Of a stretch of DNA of 64,000 nt, positions 10,777 through 22,500 are shown one piece after another. A program made the position numbers and the translations under genes. This DNA is from Takashimella koratensis. Its lineage: Eukaryota; Basidiomycota; Tremellomycetes; Trichosporonales; Tetragoniomycetaceae. Positions within the stretch are counted from its first letter, which is position 1. Each line of letters opens with the position of its first letter. Location: contig BCKT01000002.1 of assembly GCA_003116875.1 (NCBI GenBank), forward strand, positions 930,001 through 994,000, in the 5' to 3' direction. The notes beneath the pieces were generated by a model. It made no database searches. It was not told where the DNA came from and saw only the letters and a list, made by a program, of their open reading frames with translations.

Positions 10777-12235
10777 ATGGAAGCCCGCCCTCCAGCTCTT
10801 CGTAACCTACCTCAGAACAATATGCCTGCTACTGCACCGTACGTTCGACCCGTTGTTCCTGGCGCCCCCGTGGTTCCGAACTGGGTCCCACCCGAGCCCA
10901 CGAAGGAGAACATTGACTGGGCCCAACTACACACCCTTGACCTCTCCCTACTCGATTCAGACGACCCAGCAGTCGTCAAAGGCCTCGTGGATACCTGCAA
11001 ACAAGCAATCAGAGAGGACGGTTTCCTCTACCTCGCCAACTACGGCATCTCCGTTGAAGAGGTAGGCTTAAAGGTAGAGAAGAGGAGGCTGATATATAGG
11101 TGATGAGGCAGTTCTCGATAGCTCAGTATACGTTTAATAACTTGACCGAGGACGATAAAGTCAAGTATGGATACGATTCAGATAGCGGCGTTTTCTCGGG
11201 CTACAAGCACCCTTTTGGCTTCAAGGTAAGTTTGGCGAGGAATGAACAATCCCTGATATGATCCAGACTGCCAAGGGGTTGCGAGATGGGATCGAGCACT
11301 TCAACTTCTACGAGGCCGAGTTTCAGGAATGGCAAAAGCTCACGCCCGAATTTATGCACCCTCTCATGCCCGAGATCACCGCTTTCTGCACAGTGAGTCT
11401 TTCTTACCCTACATGACTCGTTGACAGCGTAGTATCTTTACACTTCGGTCGGGTACAGGTTGCTTAAGCTTTTGTCGCTCTGCCTCGAGATGCCAGAAGA
11501 GTTCTTATGGGATACCGTCGAGAGTCACGGAGGGATCATTGGGGATGGGTATTATCGACACGCCCTCTTCTCACCTGTTAAGGAAGAGCAAGAGGTGATG
11601 CAGCGTACCAATGGACTCCGTATGAACGGACACACGTGAGTGCATTCGGTATTTGCCGGCTGGACCTGTGCTTACTTCTCGTAGCGACCACGGAACAACG
11701 ACTCTCCTCTTCTCCACACCCATCTCGTGCCTCCAGATCTTCTGCAAAGACAACAAATGGCGCTACGTCAAGTACGCTCCGGGAGCTCTGGTCGTCAACA
11801 TTGGCGAGACTTTGGAGATCATCTCAGGTGGTCACTTTAAAGCGACTTTCCATCGAGGTACGCCCTTCTTTTCTCGCTTATTGGTGTGTTTAGCAGCTGA
11901 CACGACCAGTGTACCGGCCTCCCGCAGACCAATCCGACAAACAACGCCTTTCGATCGTCCAGTTTAACGCATCAGCAGGAAACGCCCGTGCCGAACCCGC
12001 GATGCAGTCCCCGCTTCTCCAACGTGAAGGCTGCGTCGAGGACCAAGGTGTATACTGTCAATTCAAGGCACTCAGGGATAAAGGTATCGCAGTCCCGACG
12101 AATAAAGAATGGAGAGAGATTCATATTGCCCAACCGGTCAAGATCACCGACCAGCCGGACGACTTTGAGATTGTGGATGGGGTCAAGTATCGCCTGCGAA
12201 ACTATTTCGGGGTCAAGGTGCTACTCCCTTGCTGA
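10777..12235 (+). CDS. 2-oxoglutarate/Fe(II)-dependent dioxygenase (isopenicillin N synthase-like)
   Basis: Six exons (10777-11061, 11100-11225, 11267-11392, 11433-11635, 11685-11857, 11910-12235) keep phase and give 412 aa. The N-terminal block EDGFLYLANYGIS is the DIOX_N domain found in non-haem dioxygenases. The facial triad is visible: H and D in NGHTDHGTTTLL and the distal H in KATFHRVYRPP. RLSIVQF supplies the Arg-x-Ser that binds 2-oxoglutarate. The fold and motifs fit an oxidoreductase of small molecules; the substrate is not evident. Introns are very short, the first only 38 bp. An ATG 45 nt downstream (10822) is an alternative start. The gene is convergent with a Zn2Cys6 regulator 71 bp away and near an Mpr1-type acetyltransferase, which suggests a shared pathway. 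Confidence 0.9.
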
Positions 12236-12306
12236 GAAATCAACGAAGGGTTTTAGTAGTACAGGGCCACTAAATAGGTGAATGTAAATAGTTGCATCTC
12301 TCGCGC

Positions 12307-14567
12307 TTACTCTGATTGGGGGACGTGACCACTGAAAAGAGCGTCCAAGTGCGGCCCAAGAATGTCCCAATGCTGAGCCTGATGTGACCTCGTCATAGTC
12401 TCTTCCAGCTGTTCAGCTGTGGCAAGAACGACCTCTACAAGTTTCCCAACTTCGTTCCGTGACGCATGTCTCGTAGAGTCCTTGAAAGGCGCACTTGCGG
12501 ACCACTGGCGAAGTGTCTCCACGCCCGTCTTTATCGCGGCCAAAGTAGTGGCTTCTCGATCTCTTTCGTATTCAACGAGCTGAACAAGAGTACAACAAAC
12601 TGCAAGACGTCAGCGCGAGGAGAGATAGCTAAACCTACTGAGCGCCCAAGATGTCCAACGCCACGTGTCCAGGTAAAAAGTCCCTTCTTCCCCTGATGCC
12701 CAGGTGAGAGCCGATACTGCGTGAGCGCAGAGACTCGGCCAGGCCTTTGAACTAGGTCGGAACGTGATATGCGCAGGTATCGGGTGAACCTCTCGGTAGA
12801 AGTTGAACACGAAAATAAACTGGACCAGCAGTGGTCAGCGATTGTCAAGTTCCACAACAGTGTGGGCCAACGGTCACTGGCACTCACTTGTACAGCCGCG
12901 AGGAAGAGGTTGACAAAGGCTTTTGCTTGTGGTGTATCCATCCGGGGAGTGTACGGCCAGGTATCTGGTATTTGGCTCTCCCACGCTTCCAAATCTGCTT
13001 GCAAGAGACAAAAGTCAAGATTCGTCGCTCGATTTAGAGCTCGCGGACTCCAAGTGAGGCGATCTAACCAAATCAGCTGAGCTTGATGTTTCTTGATGTT
13101 TATAGACGTTGCAGATTCACTTACATGCTCGACCTAAGAGAATACTGAGCTTGTTCAGCTCGGAGAAGAAGCGGTACGTCGCTGGGTAGCCGGGTGGAGG
13201 AGGTTGGTCCGGGTAAGGTGAAGGTTCCGGGACGTCACAGTCGTTGAGATCGATTGACAAAGGTTGACCAAGCATCACCCCGAGCCTGGTATTAGCATTC
13301 GACATGTATATAAAATTACTCACCATCTGTCGGCGATGACACAACCTCCCCATACTCTCTGCCGACGGTGTTTCTGAGCGAGAGGTACGACTTTGGCCGA
13401 TACTCCGCGATGTAAACCCTTTCGTCAGTCAACTCTCTCCGATAAATCGTCTCACAATCTCTTCAGCCAGCCGAATGGCGATCCCAACTCGCTGCCACAA
13501 CATGCTTGTCGCTATCCGACTGTCGGACGAGTGTAATTCCGGTGCCATTGAGAGAACGATCAGTGTTTGCACGCTCGCTGCGCTAGGCGTCGTCTCGAGA
13601 ACGTTCATGTCGGGTCCCGTCAGTGCGCGGTGGAGGATCTGGAGAACGCCTTCTCGGACTGAAGGAGGTGTGTGTCGGCTTAAACTGCCAAGTGCGTAGT
13701 GGATGATCCGCACGATACGGGGTAAAGGACTGGGCGGTTTGGAGTTGGGCTCGTGGAGGGTCAAATAGTCGAAGAAACGTTCAGGCTTGGGCCCGTCCCC
13801 GACGCTGAAGGTCAGCCAGAGTCTGACATATGCTACCGTACCTCTCGGTAATAGATATCACGGGGAACAACGGTATGATACGACGATGACAAGTATCGAG
13901 TACTACTTCATCAGCGAAACAAGGTCATGCAAACCCTCACTCACATTTATCGAGGACTCCAGAACGGAGAAAGTCATCGGTCAGACGCTCTTCAGCGTAT
14001 TGGAAAGTATACATCCGAGCTCGGACGCTGTCTTCGGGGTAATCGCGACCAAAGAGGATCCCAGAGTTACCCGTGGTCAAGGATTCGCGAAAGTAGTCGT
14101 ACTCGTCGTCGACTGTGGACAAGGTAGATCGGGAGCCTGCAGCATGGACGACGCTGCCGACTAGTTGAGCGACACTGGTCGGTCCTGAGACGGTGTCAGC
14201 GAGCAGCCGGGGGGTTTTTATGGGGGGAAGGGCGGATGAAATCACCTCGGTACCCTGCTTCAACACCTTGAGAGCGGCCCACGGGGGTCGTTTGTTGTCT
14301 CGGAGCCTAGAGTCAGATCCTACCCTGGAAACGTTGACATACCCTCGGCGCAGCCGCGACTTTCTCACACAGTATCCCAAACTTGGCGCAATGTTCGCAA
14401 TCTTGTTTACCCTCGACATATTCACACCTTTACCTCAAAAAGGTCAGCAATGTGTAAACAATGTGATAGGAAGGCAGACGGACTGACCTGATTCGATGTT
14501 GTCTGCAGAAATCACAAGCTCTTGTCGTCTTGCGCCGTTTAGGTACGGGAGGAGGCGATGTAGACAT
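12307..14567 (-). CDS. Zn(II)2Cys6 transcription factor, pathway-type regulator
   Basis: The start is at 14567. Exon 1 encodes a proline-rich leader, the basic KRRKTTR and ACDFCRQHRIR. After an intron ending GGTAAAG, exon 2 continues CEYVEGKQDCEHCAKFGILC, so the cluster cysteines fall at residues 18, 21, 28, 37, 40 and 47 (CX2CX6CX8CX2CX6C). The central part has the fungal-specific transcription factor domain: LWQRVGIAIRLAEEIV and, further on, a segment reading LGQPLSIDLNDCDVPEP, the usual signature before the C-terminal helices. The last exon ends LFSGHVPQSE at 12307. Internal exon borders between 14300 and 12550 were not all fixed. The gene is divergent from the Mpr1-type acetyltransferase and convergent with the oxygenase, a typical position for a local cluster regulator. 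Confidence 0.85.
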
Positions 14568-15088
14568 TTCACGAGTGGTGTAGATATGACGCGTAGATGA
14601 ATGGGCAGAGATTGGAGATGAGATTGTTGATCAGATCGACGAATACTGAACCGACAGACACCAAAGTGAGCTCTGTTGAGCTGCTCCCGAGATACCCGAG
14701 TAGCTTAGGTTTTTAATTGGTCAGAAAGCACCCAGCTCGGCATCTCGGCATTGGCCTGGTCTGAGCCAACCCTACCAGAGATGGTACAAACATAAAACGG
14801 CCATCGAAGCAGGGGTGCCTTGGAATGAACATTGGGCCCCAGTATGCAAGGTGATCGTCGCTCCTACAGTATTCTGGCAATGTCGATACGACTGATCACC
14901 GGCGATAGTTGAGCAAATCATGGCCACCCCTGGTACCAGGTACCGCCCAATGGCCGCAGTTGGCCGCGGCCCAAAAAAGTCGGAGACCCAAATAAGCGAA
15001 GTGGAATACCTTTTTCAACACTTCACCACTTCTCCTCCATTTAACCCATCCACCTCCCCTACTTATCACCTACTTACTACCCACCACC
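14568..15088. promoter_or_regulatory. Divergent promoter of regulator and acetyltransferase
   Basis: This 521-bp region drives the Zn2Cys6 gene leftward and the acetyltransferase rightward. It contains a direct repeat of CTCGGCAT (14736-14743 and 14744-14751), followed by TG so that CTCGGCATTG matches the oxygenase promoter. Other CGG/CCG triplets occur nearby. The acetyltransferase leader is C/T-rich with CACC before the ATG. Confidence 0.45.
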
Positions 15089-16079
15089 ATGGCATACGGA
15101 GCTATCGCAGCGCCCAAGATCACAGAGGAACTACCCGTGTTCTCGTACACGCTTCCTGACGAGTCGGTGGTCACCACTCACCCCGTGTACGGCTCCGATG
15201 TTGACCCGGCGCTCATCGATTATGCGTGCGAGTTCTTCAACCAAGAGCTGGCTGGTGAGTCGGAGATTCATGTAGAGAGCTAGCAGCCGTGCATCTTATG
15301 GCCTCGTCGATCAAAAAGGATGTATGGCTGTATCAGTGATTGAGAGAGTGCTGACTAGGTCGCGCTGCGCGATGTAGAGGGCAAATCGTACCCCCAGGAA
15401 GAACAGATGACACGAGACGCCTTCATCGCCTACTTTTTCAATTCAACTACCATCCTTGCAGTCGTCTCGCCTAGTGGGACCGACCCGAACCAGCTCACGA
15501 CACTTGATGCGGCGGTCGCAGGAAGGCCATGGCGAGAGTGTCTCGGAGGCATGTACTACATGTGCGTTAGATGGACACTCCAAACCCCTCTTATCGTTCG
15601 ATCACAGCCAGACCTAGCCATCTGATCCAGTGGTCAGACCGTACTGACTGTCTGATAGTAAACCAAACTACCCGGGCCGAAGCAGCCACAACTGTAACGG
15701 CGGGTTCTTGGTTCCCCCTGTCCAGCGAGGTCGCAAGATCGGTACCGTCTTGGCAAAGAGCTATGTCAAGTACGCTCCGAAACTGGGATACCGAGCGAGT
15801 GTCTTCAACCTCGTCTACAAAAGTGAGCACTGAGCTAGGTCCGATCGGTGGGGGCTTCTGTTGAGTCCAAAGAGGTGGATGGCAGCTTTCGAGGGACCTG
15901 GCTGATATGATCGTATTGAACCTACAGACAACGGCGCATCGAATAGGCTCTGGGAGTCGCTCGGGTTCAAACAGGTCGGTATGATTCCCGGAGCAGGGAG
16001 GCTCAGGACTGGGCCTAACGGGACGGAAGAGTACGTTGACGCTGGGGTCTACTACAAGAGCTTTGTCGACGACGCCTAG
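15089..16079 (+). CDS. MPR1: Mpr1-type GNAT N-acetyltransferase
   Basis: Four exons (15089-15254, 15378-15561, 15659-15822, 15928-16079) keep phase and give 221 aa. The protein matches the yeast Mpr1 family, which N-acetylates the toxic proline analogue azetidine-2-carboxylate and pyrroline-5-carboxylate or hydroxyproline-type compounds and lowers oxidative stress. Shared blocks are GKSYPQ, YIKPNYPGRSSHNCNGGFL, the acetyl-CoA loop VQRGRKIGTVLAKSY, YRASVFNLVYKNN and ASNRLWESLGFKQVGMIPGAGR. Length is close to Mpr1 (about 229 aa). It is divergent from a Zn2Cys6 regulator and two genes from a 2-oxoglutarate dioxygenase. Substrate in this species is inferred from the family only. Confidence 0.87.
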
Positions 16080-16224
16080 TCTCTACAATTACTTCCTGCA
16101 TATACGGCAGTGGCTTCTGTTCTTCATCATCCGGAGATGCTTGTACACATCCTCCATCACTCGGTTGCACGAGTAAAAACGCAACAATTCTCATCTCATC
16201 TGTTCATACAAATATCTCATGGCT

Positions 16225-17255
16225 TCACAATGCAGTCTTGAGCACAGGCTCACGGATTCGTGGTTGTTGCTGCTCTGGATCGGTCGGGCGGGTTTCGATA
16301 GGTCGGAAGACGTGTTCACGATAGAATTCGAGCTCACGGATACTGGCGCGGATATCGTCCAGCGCGCTGGGAGCCCGAGTCAAGGAGCCGTGTCAGTCAA
16401 CACATGAGGGAAGACAAGGGGTTGAGGAGTGGACTTACCGGTGCGAGGACTCGGCCTTGCGGTTCTCTTTCTCGGCCCGCATGAGCTGAGGGTACCATCG
16501 CCGTGCTATCTCCTATAACACGGTTAGCGTTGTAACTTCCAGTCGAGTCAGAAATCAATCGTGTCCCACCTTAACAGACGAGACGTCTGCATTGTCCATT
16601 AGCATTGAGGACCAACGAGTCTGAAAGAGACGAGTAATACTCACCGACAATCCTGTACGACAAGTGTTTCATGACCTCTGGCATACCAACGAGAAGGAAT
16701 CTGCGACTCTGAGTCAGTCCTGTAACAGCACAAAGGAGTATTCAATAACGCCGCACCTACCTCATGTCGGCGTGGACAGAGCTACCAGCTAACAAACCGG
16801 CTCCTCGCTCCGGGATCCACTTCTGGATGTACTCGAGGACCATCTGAGTCACGCGCTCGTAGGTATGTGGCGAGTCGATACAAGCCTGCGTCAAGCCAGA
16901 GATACCATGTTGATTGACACACCATTCGCCCATCCTACATATTGCGAGCAGGGTAGCGACAAGAGTAAAGTCAGTGTCGCTAGAGTGGAAATGAAGGGAG
17001 AAGGGGAGAGAACTTACGCGTCGAGAACGGATTTAGGAGTCTGGATAACCCATGAGACACCTTCGTCTACTGGTTTCAAGTGTCCATCGGTAATGATCAC
17101 AGCGATCTCGATGATCCGGTCCGTCGCGGTATCAAGACCGGTCATCTCGCAATCGACCTGGGAGCGTCAACTGGGTGGTAGATCGTCACGCTTTTCGACA
17201 GAGTAGTGCAGCTGCTTACCCATACGAGGGGCCCGTCGTCGTATCCTAAAGACAT
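16225..17255 (-). CDS. REX2: Oligoribonuclease (3'-5' exoribonuclease, DEDDh)
   Basis: This enzyme degrades 2-5 nt RNA fragments to mononucleotides and in yeast works mainly in mitochondria. After the start at 17255 the protein reads MSLGYDDGPLVWV, then across an intron VDCEMTGLDTATDRIIEIA, the Exo I motif with the catalytic D and E. Later exons give HGISGLTQACIDS, GSSVHADMRFL (Exo II), YRIVDVSSVKEIARRWYP and SHRALDDIRASI (Exo III with H and D). Six or so small introns interrupt the gene. The frame stays open for 44 codons upstream of the ATG without another ATG, in a basic, Ser/Thr-rich stretch. It is convergent with the acetyltransferase gene (145-bp gap). Confidence 0.93.
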
Positions 17256-17698
17256 TGTGCAAATACGTTTGGTGAAAGAGGTCGCCGATGACTGAAGTGG
17301 TCCTAGTGTACAAAGGGTCCTTCTATATGTGCTTGGCCCATACAAAATCTCGAGCGTGGTTCTCGAGTTTTTTATATGGGCCCAGCACAAGGCAACTCAA
17401 GACAATACTACTACCTCCAATAACCACGCAACTTCATGTATAAGGTCTTGGCTACTCCCACAGCACGCCAAAATTGTCCCACGATGCATACGCAAGTGCA
17501 TGATCCTCTTTCTCACGATGGACGGGCTGGGTGCCAGTTGAGCGGTTCATCACGTGATCTTCCCGGTTCAATTGCTGCGCGCGTTTCAAACGTTTGATAA
17601 ACGCCCCAGAACCAAAGACCCAGATGCATTCCATCTTATCTCCCTCTCTCTTGTCCATTCTTCATCCCACGTCCATGGGCCCGACCCATCGACTCAGG
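17256..17698. promoter_or_regulatory. Divergent promoter, REX2 and membrane-protein gene
   Basis: The region serves REX2 leftward and the membrane-protein gene rightward. It includes TTTTTTATATGGGCCCA (about 17369) and a CACGTG E-box at about 17549. A GGTTCAATTGC element near 17565 resembles a tRNA B box but no cloverleaf can be folded around it. Confidence 0.4.
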
Positions 17699-19282
17699 AT
17701 GACAACGAGCTACCGTCCGCCATCGTCTGCGTCTGTATCCGCCTCCGCTCCTCTTCTCGACAACGGCAACGACCTCGGTCCCTCTCGTTCCCTCTCACCC
17801 TCTGCTCTCCCTCCTCCTTCCCCGACTCCTCCGCCGCCTCCACGCCTCAGGCGACCTTACCCACTCATCCCCGTCTCCCTCCTAGACCTCTCTTACTCCA
17901 TCCACCACAGTGTATCCACAACCAACACGGGCGACGCGTTACCGACGCTTCCGGCGTTCTCGGCACTCGCAGTGGTCCGGTTCGTCACACTCGCGATTGT
18001 ATGCGGGGCGAGCAGGCGCTGGAGAGGAAGAGGAGGCTGGGTGGCGTTAGCGTGCGGAGGGACGCTCGTGGGCGTCGTATGGGACGTGTGTAGGGTTGTG
18101 CTTGATAAAGAGAGACAAGGAGGTGGAGAAGGTGGTGGGGGAGAAGAGGAGGGAGACGTCTTGTCGGACAACGCACGGTTCCTCGTCGTGGTGAGTAAGG
18201 AGCTTTCCTAATCAACTACACAAGCTGACGGGTATCCTTTTCCTCTCACAGACAGCAGCGACATCTATATTCGAATACGTAAGTGTCTCCTTTATCCTAC
18301 TTCTCTTCTACATCCAAGTCTCGTCCAGTTGTTTCTTACCGACCATCTCCACTAGCTCTTCTTCCTCTTACTTCTTCGCCTCTCTCCCAACCCTACTCGC
18401 TCGGGCCCCGTAGCTCTCCGTTTCTCCCATTCCCACCGCGCGAGCCTCGTCCAATCCCCTTCTTCCTCGACATTCTCCAGCCGCAGTCGGATCCCACCCG
18501 AGGGCTACGTACCCGGTCCACGATTCAGTGTTGCCCGTCCTCGGTCGCGCCGGACAAGTCGGATCTCACGCCCAACCTCTTCGCTTGTCGTGCCTTCGTC
18601 GTATGATGGGGATAGAGGTGGCGGCCCAGTCGCGGGTGATAGTAGTAGTGTACAACCGTCGTTTGTCCAGGCTGCTCTAAATCACGAGGAGACGCGTACA
18701 GGACACGGCGTCTACGAACCGGCGGTAGGATATGCGCAAGGAGTCGGAGAGGGTGAGCATTATCACGATGAGGAAGGGTATGAAGAGGGAGAAGAGGAAG
18801 AGGACGGAGAGGAATACGACTATGGGCCCAACTTTGATGCCGAGATGGGACTTGACCCAAACGTCCCTCTCGAGGATGAGGACGACTACGAGTACGACGA
18901 GTACGATCACGATGCGGAAGATGCTGGCTATATAGCTACTGGCAGTGAGCTTGAAGGCGACGAAGACGGGGACGACGATGATGCCGAATCCAGTGTCTCT
19001 GAATCAAGCATCATCGATCTCCCACCTGCCAGGCTTTCCCGAATCGTCCCTCCCACGAGCTTGTCCTTGAACGCTGGCCTAAGCCTCGCGGGACTAGACG
19101 ACTCGCCGGTGATCGGACCGCTCGTGAGGAGGACTAGGAGTGCGAGGATATTGGGAACGAGTTTTGGGAGTAGGAACGGGGAAGGAAGTAGTGAGGATAG
19201 AGAAAGAGGAGGCGGGAGTGGAGGTAGTGGTGCTAGTGGGGTCAATGCAGCAGAAGGGTATGGGACGTTTGGGAGGGTTTGA
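17699..19282 (+). CDS. Predicted multispanning membrane protein with acidic C-terminal tail
   Basis: Three exons (17699-18190, 18252-18278, 18356-19282) join in frame to about 481 aa. In-frame ATGs at 17624 and 17675 could extend the N terminus. A proline-rich start is followed by hydrophobic stretches: LPAFSALAVVRFVTLAIVCG, WVALACGGTLVGVVWDVCRVVL, and a segment assembled across two introns, ATSIFEYLFFLLLLRL, so three or four membrane spans are likely. The second half is disordered: an Arg/Ser-rich part, then a strongly acidic region (runs of E, D and Y at about 18760-19000), then a C-terminal Ser/Gly part. I do not recognise a family. The internal exon is only 27 nt long but both its borders keep frame. 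Confidence 0.68.
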
Positions 19283-19569
19283 ATGAAAGGTGACTGTTGG
19301 GATCAGATTTGGGATGAGGATCTTTTGCTTTTTGGTCGTTCATGTTGTCTCATCACAACGTTGTATAGTAATGCATATTGTATGCTTAGGCACTGTGAGA
19401 GTTCTTGACACGAGTAGAGGAGACAATCAATGACAGACGAAACACAAAAGATTAGATAGGTTGTATAGTTCTAGTCGCTACAGGTTATAAGTTGTATGTA
19501 AAAGTTTGCCCATGTATCAGCAAAGACCGTCCCATTCCCCACACTCCTCCTCTTTCGCTCAACTTCCAC

Positions 19570-22500
19570 TCAGTGGATCAACCTGACCACCGATACTTTC
19601 TGCTTAACGCCCATGACACCTTCGACCGGACTATACAGGCTTCTGAAAGCCTCTGCTCCTTTCTCAAACGGTACTACGCTCGCAGCGTCAACCACAGGTC
19701 TGAACACACTCATATTTTGTTCCTCGAGGACGTCGCGCCTATCGAGACCTGAAGAATCAACTTCGGGCTCACCGCAACCGGCAGGCTCGATATATTCGAA
19801 TCCAATGAATTTCGAATCTTTACGCTTCGAGTTGAACGCCGCTCGAAGGGATTTGAGGCCACTAGATGGTTTGTGCGTGATCACGGGTGCAGTCACCATA
19901 CTAGGGTCAGGTCGGCAAAGCGATACCAGCCTAATGAAAAGAAAGTTAGCGTCCACTTCTTCCATCGTGGCGACACTCGAGCACACTCGAGCCAGAGTTC
20001 GCCACGAGCCAGAGGATCAACTCACCTTCCACCCTCCTTGAGCGCTCGTCGAGCGGCATTGTAAACATTTTGCCCACCCTGAGTATCCAACACAAAGTTG
20101 AACGACTCCTCCTCTAGGTTCAAAATCACTGCCGCCGCCGAACCCGTTAAAACGCCTTTCGCTCCATAAGCCATACACATTGTCTGTGCGTGGAGGTGGT
20201 CGTCGCCGCCCGGTATGACGGCGGTCACGTGGACTCCTGCGCGTGACATGGCTTGGCAAACGAGAGCGGAGATGCCAGTGTGTGCGTCCATGATGAGAGC
20301 GCGAGTGCCTCGGATTAATCGGGATTGGACAACTCGGAGAGCTGTGATGCCCTGCAAAGGGAGAAGTGAGAGTTGTTCAAGGTTGAGCTCGGTAGGTGAG
20401 GGCGCGCGGGATAAGCGGCGTCGATCGCAGAGGATGTATTCGGACAATGCGCCGCTCTGGAGAGTCATGTCAGTGATCGATCGCATATATGAGCCCATGA
20501 AATCACCTACCTTGCGGACATCGACAAGTCCCATGACGAGATCCCCACGAACAATGTCCTTCTCCTCCACTCCAACCGCCAAACAGCGTCCCACGAAACT
20601 CCTCCCGGGGACCCACTTGCCCACATCCCCTTTCCCCTTCTCCTCTAGCGCCTCCACGTCTACTCGATCAATCGCGACCGCGTAGACTTGAACGAGGATC
20701 TGCGAATCGCCTACTTTTGTCGGTGGTTTGAGGTGAGACGAGAAATCTACGGGCGGTCCGTTCTGGCGCCGAAGGTGGAGTGGCGTCGGGGAGGACGAGG
20801 ATTGGCGGAACGAGGTGGAAAGGCAGATGGATGCCATAGTCGAGTGAGGCAGGCCGAGAACGTGCGGGTTGAGGTCGGAGACGGTCTTTGAGGGTTTGAT
20901 AGGGTTGTAAGCGCCCTTGGGAAGGATCAGGTTGCTGCAAATGGGGTCAACTCATATGCGAAGGTGAAGCACAGAGCGTAACTTACGTGTACCCTGTGGC
21001 ATGCTCCTCACGCCCGTGAGACTCCATCAAGACCCCAGCGCCACAACTCCCACTTTCCCAATTACTAGCCCCACTGGAGTGATGCCCCATTGCCGACTTT
21101 GACCTCCGCACCCTCGGCTCATCCTCGTCATCCTCTCGACCCGCAGAGACGTCGCTGCGAGCATACCGCGCGATACTTCCGAGCACACTACGAGGGCGCC
21201 TTGTCCGCGCCGGATCGACCACGTCGTTTCTCGACTTAGAACGCAATATCGGACGATACAAGTTGTTCGAGTCGTGTTCCGTCATCTCGGGGAGGAAAGT
21301 GAGCACATCAGGGTTGAGGAAACTGGGTCGTTCGAGACCGACACGGTCAGCGAGGGCGGTGACGGCTTCGTCGTATGGTGACATGGGGCGAGGGACAGTC
21401 CCGTACGAGCTGGATCGGGGAGACGTGGGCGGAGACCTAGCCAGACCTTCTAGTCGTGATAGTGACATTGCAGAGGCAGGGCGAGGGGACATGGATCGAT
21501 GTGGAGGTGCAGGCGGTTCGCTGTACTGGCTCGGAGCAGGGAGTGGCGGTAACCTCCGCTGTTGTTGTCTCCACTCGTCCCCATCATTCGTTTCAGCTGC
21601 CGCACTGCTTTGTCGCCCACTCTCGCTCCAGTCATCGCCAGGCTGGTAATGGTCTCGTTTAATATACGACCTGCTCGGCTTTATGTCTGATGCCTGGGAG
21701 TATTCACTGGGTGACGAATCGACACTGGGAACGCGAAGACCACCGCTGAAGCTGTTGGACGCGCTGTCGCTCCCGGTGTACCCGTTGACGAGGCGGTCGA
21801 ATGTCGGCGGTAAGGAGGCCGAGGGAAGGGGCGTGAAACGGGACTGGCGTGGAGGAGGAGCAGGGACCGAAGCTTGGAACCCGGCCCAGCCATCGCTCCC
21901 GTCCGTTGGCATGTACATGACAGGAGTAACACTCTTTGTCGCCGCGGCAGCCGCCCAACCGCCTTTCCCGTACCCACTACTAGGTGCCGATCGGATACTC
22001 GCAGCATAACCTCCCGCAGATACTTCGGACGGAGCGATCGAGGGGCGACGGTGGACGACAAAGTCGTCAAACGAGTTGCGCGAACCCTTGCGCGAAGAGT
22101 GGCGCGAGGAAGGACGCGTGCGCGGTTGACCATTACTATCTGCGACACTTTCGGTCCGTGATCCGCTGATTGTGATGGGGTTTCGACTCGGCGAGCGGTT
22201 AGAGGGGACAGAGAAGCTCGTCTGTCGACTTTGTTTCCCCTGGCTTCGGCGGGCATCGGGCGGGGGTAGCTCGTCGTCTGATCCAGCTTCACTAATCACG
22301 GTGTGTGCGTCGTCAATGATAGGCGCAGCGTGAGATTTGGCGGGCAACAAGGGTGGAGTCTCGCTCAAGGGCGTTGGACGGAGCGATGAGGCCGATGAAG
22401 TAGGCTCGGACTGGAACGGCGACTCGTCAGGATCCGCGATGGGCGCTGGCGTCGGAGGTTGGAGGTTGAATAACGGTAGTGCCAATCCACCCGGTTGTAT

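Noticed and set aside
17520..17590. tRNA candidate with GGTTCAATTGC as B box
   Set aside because: The T stem and acceptor stem do not pair, so no cloverleaf forms.
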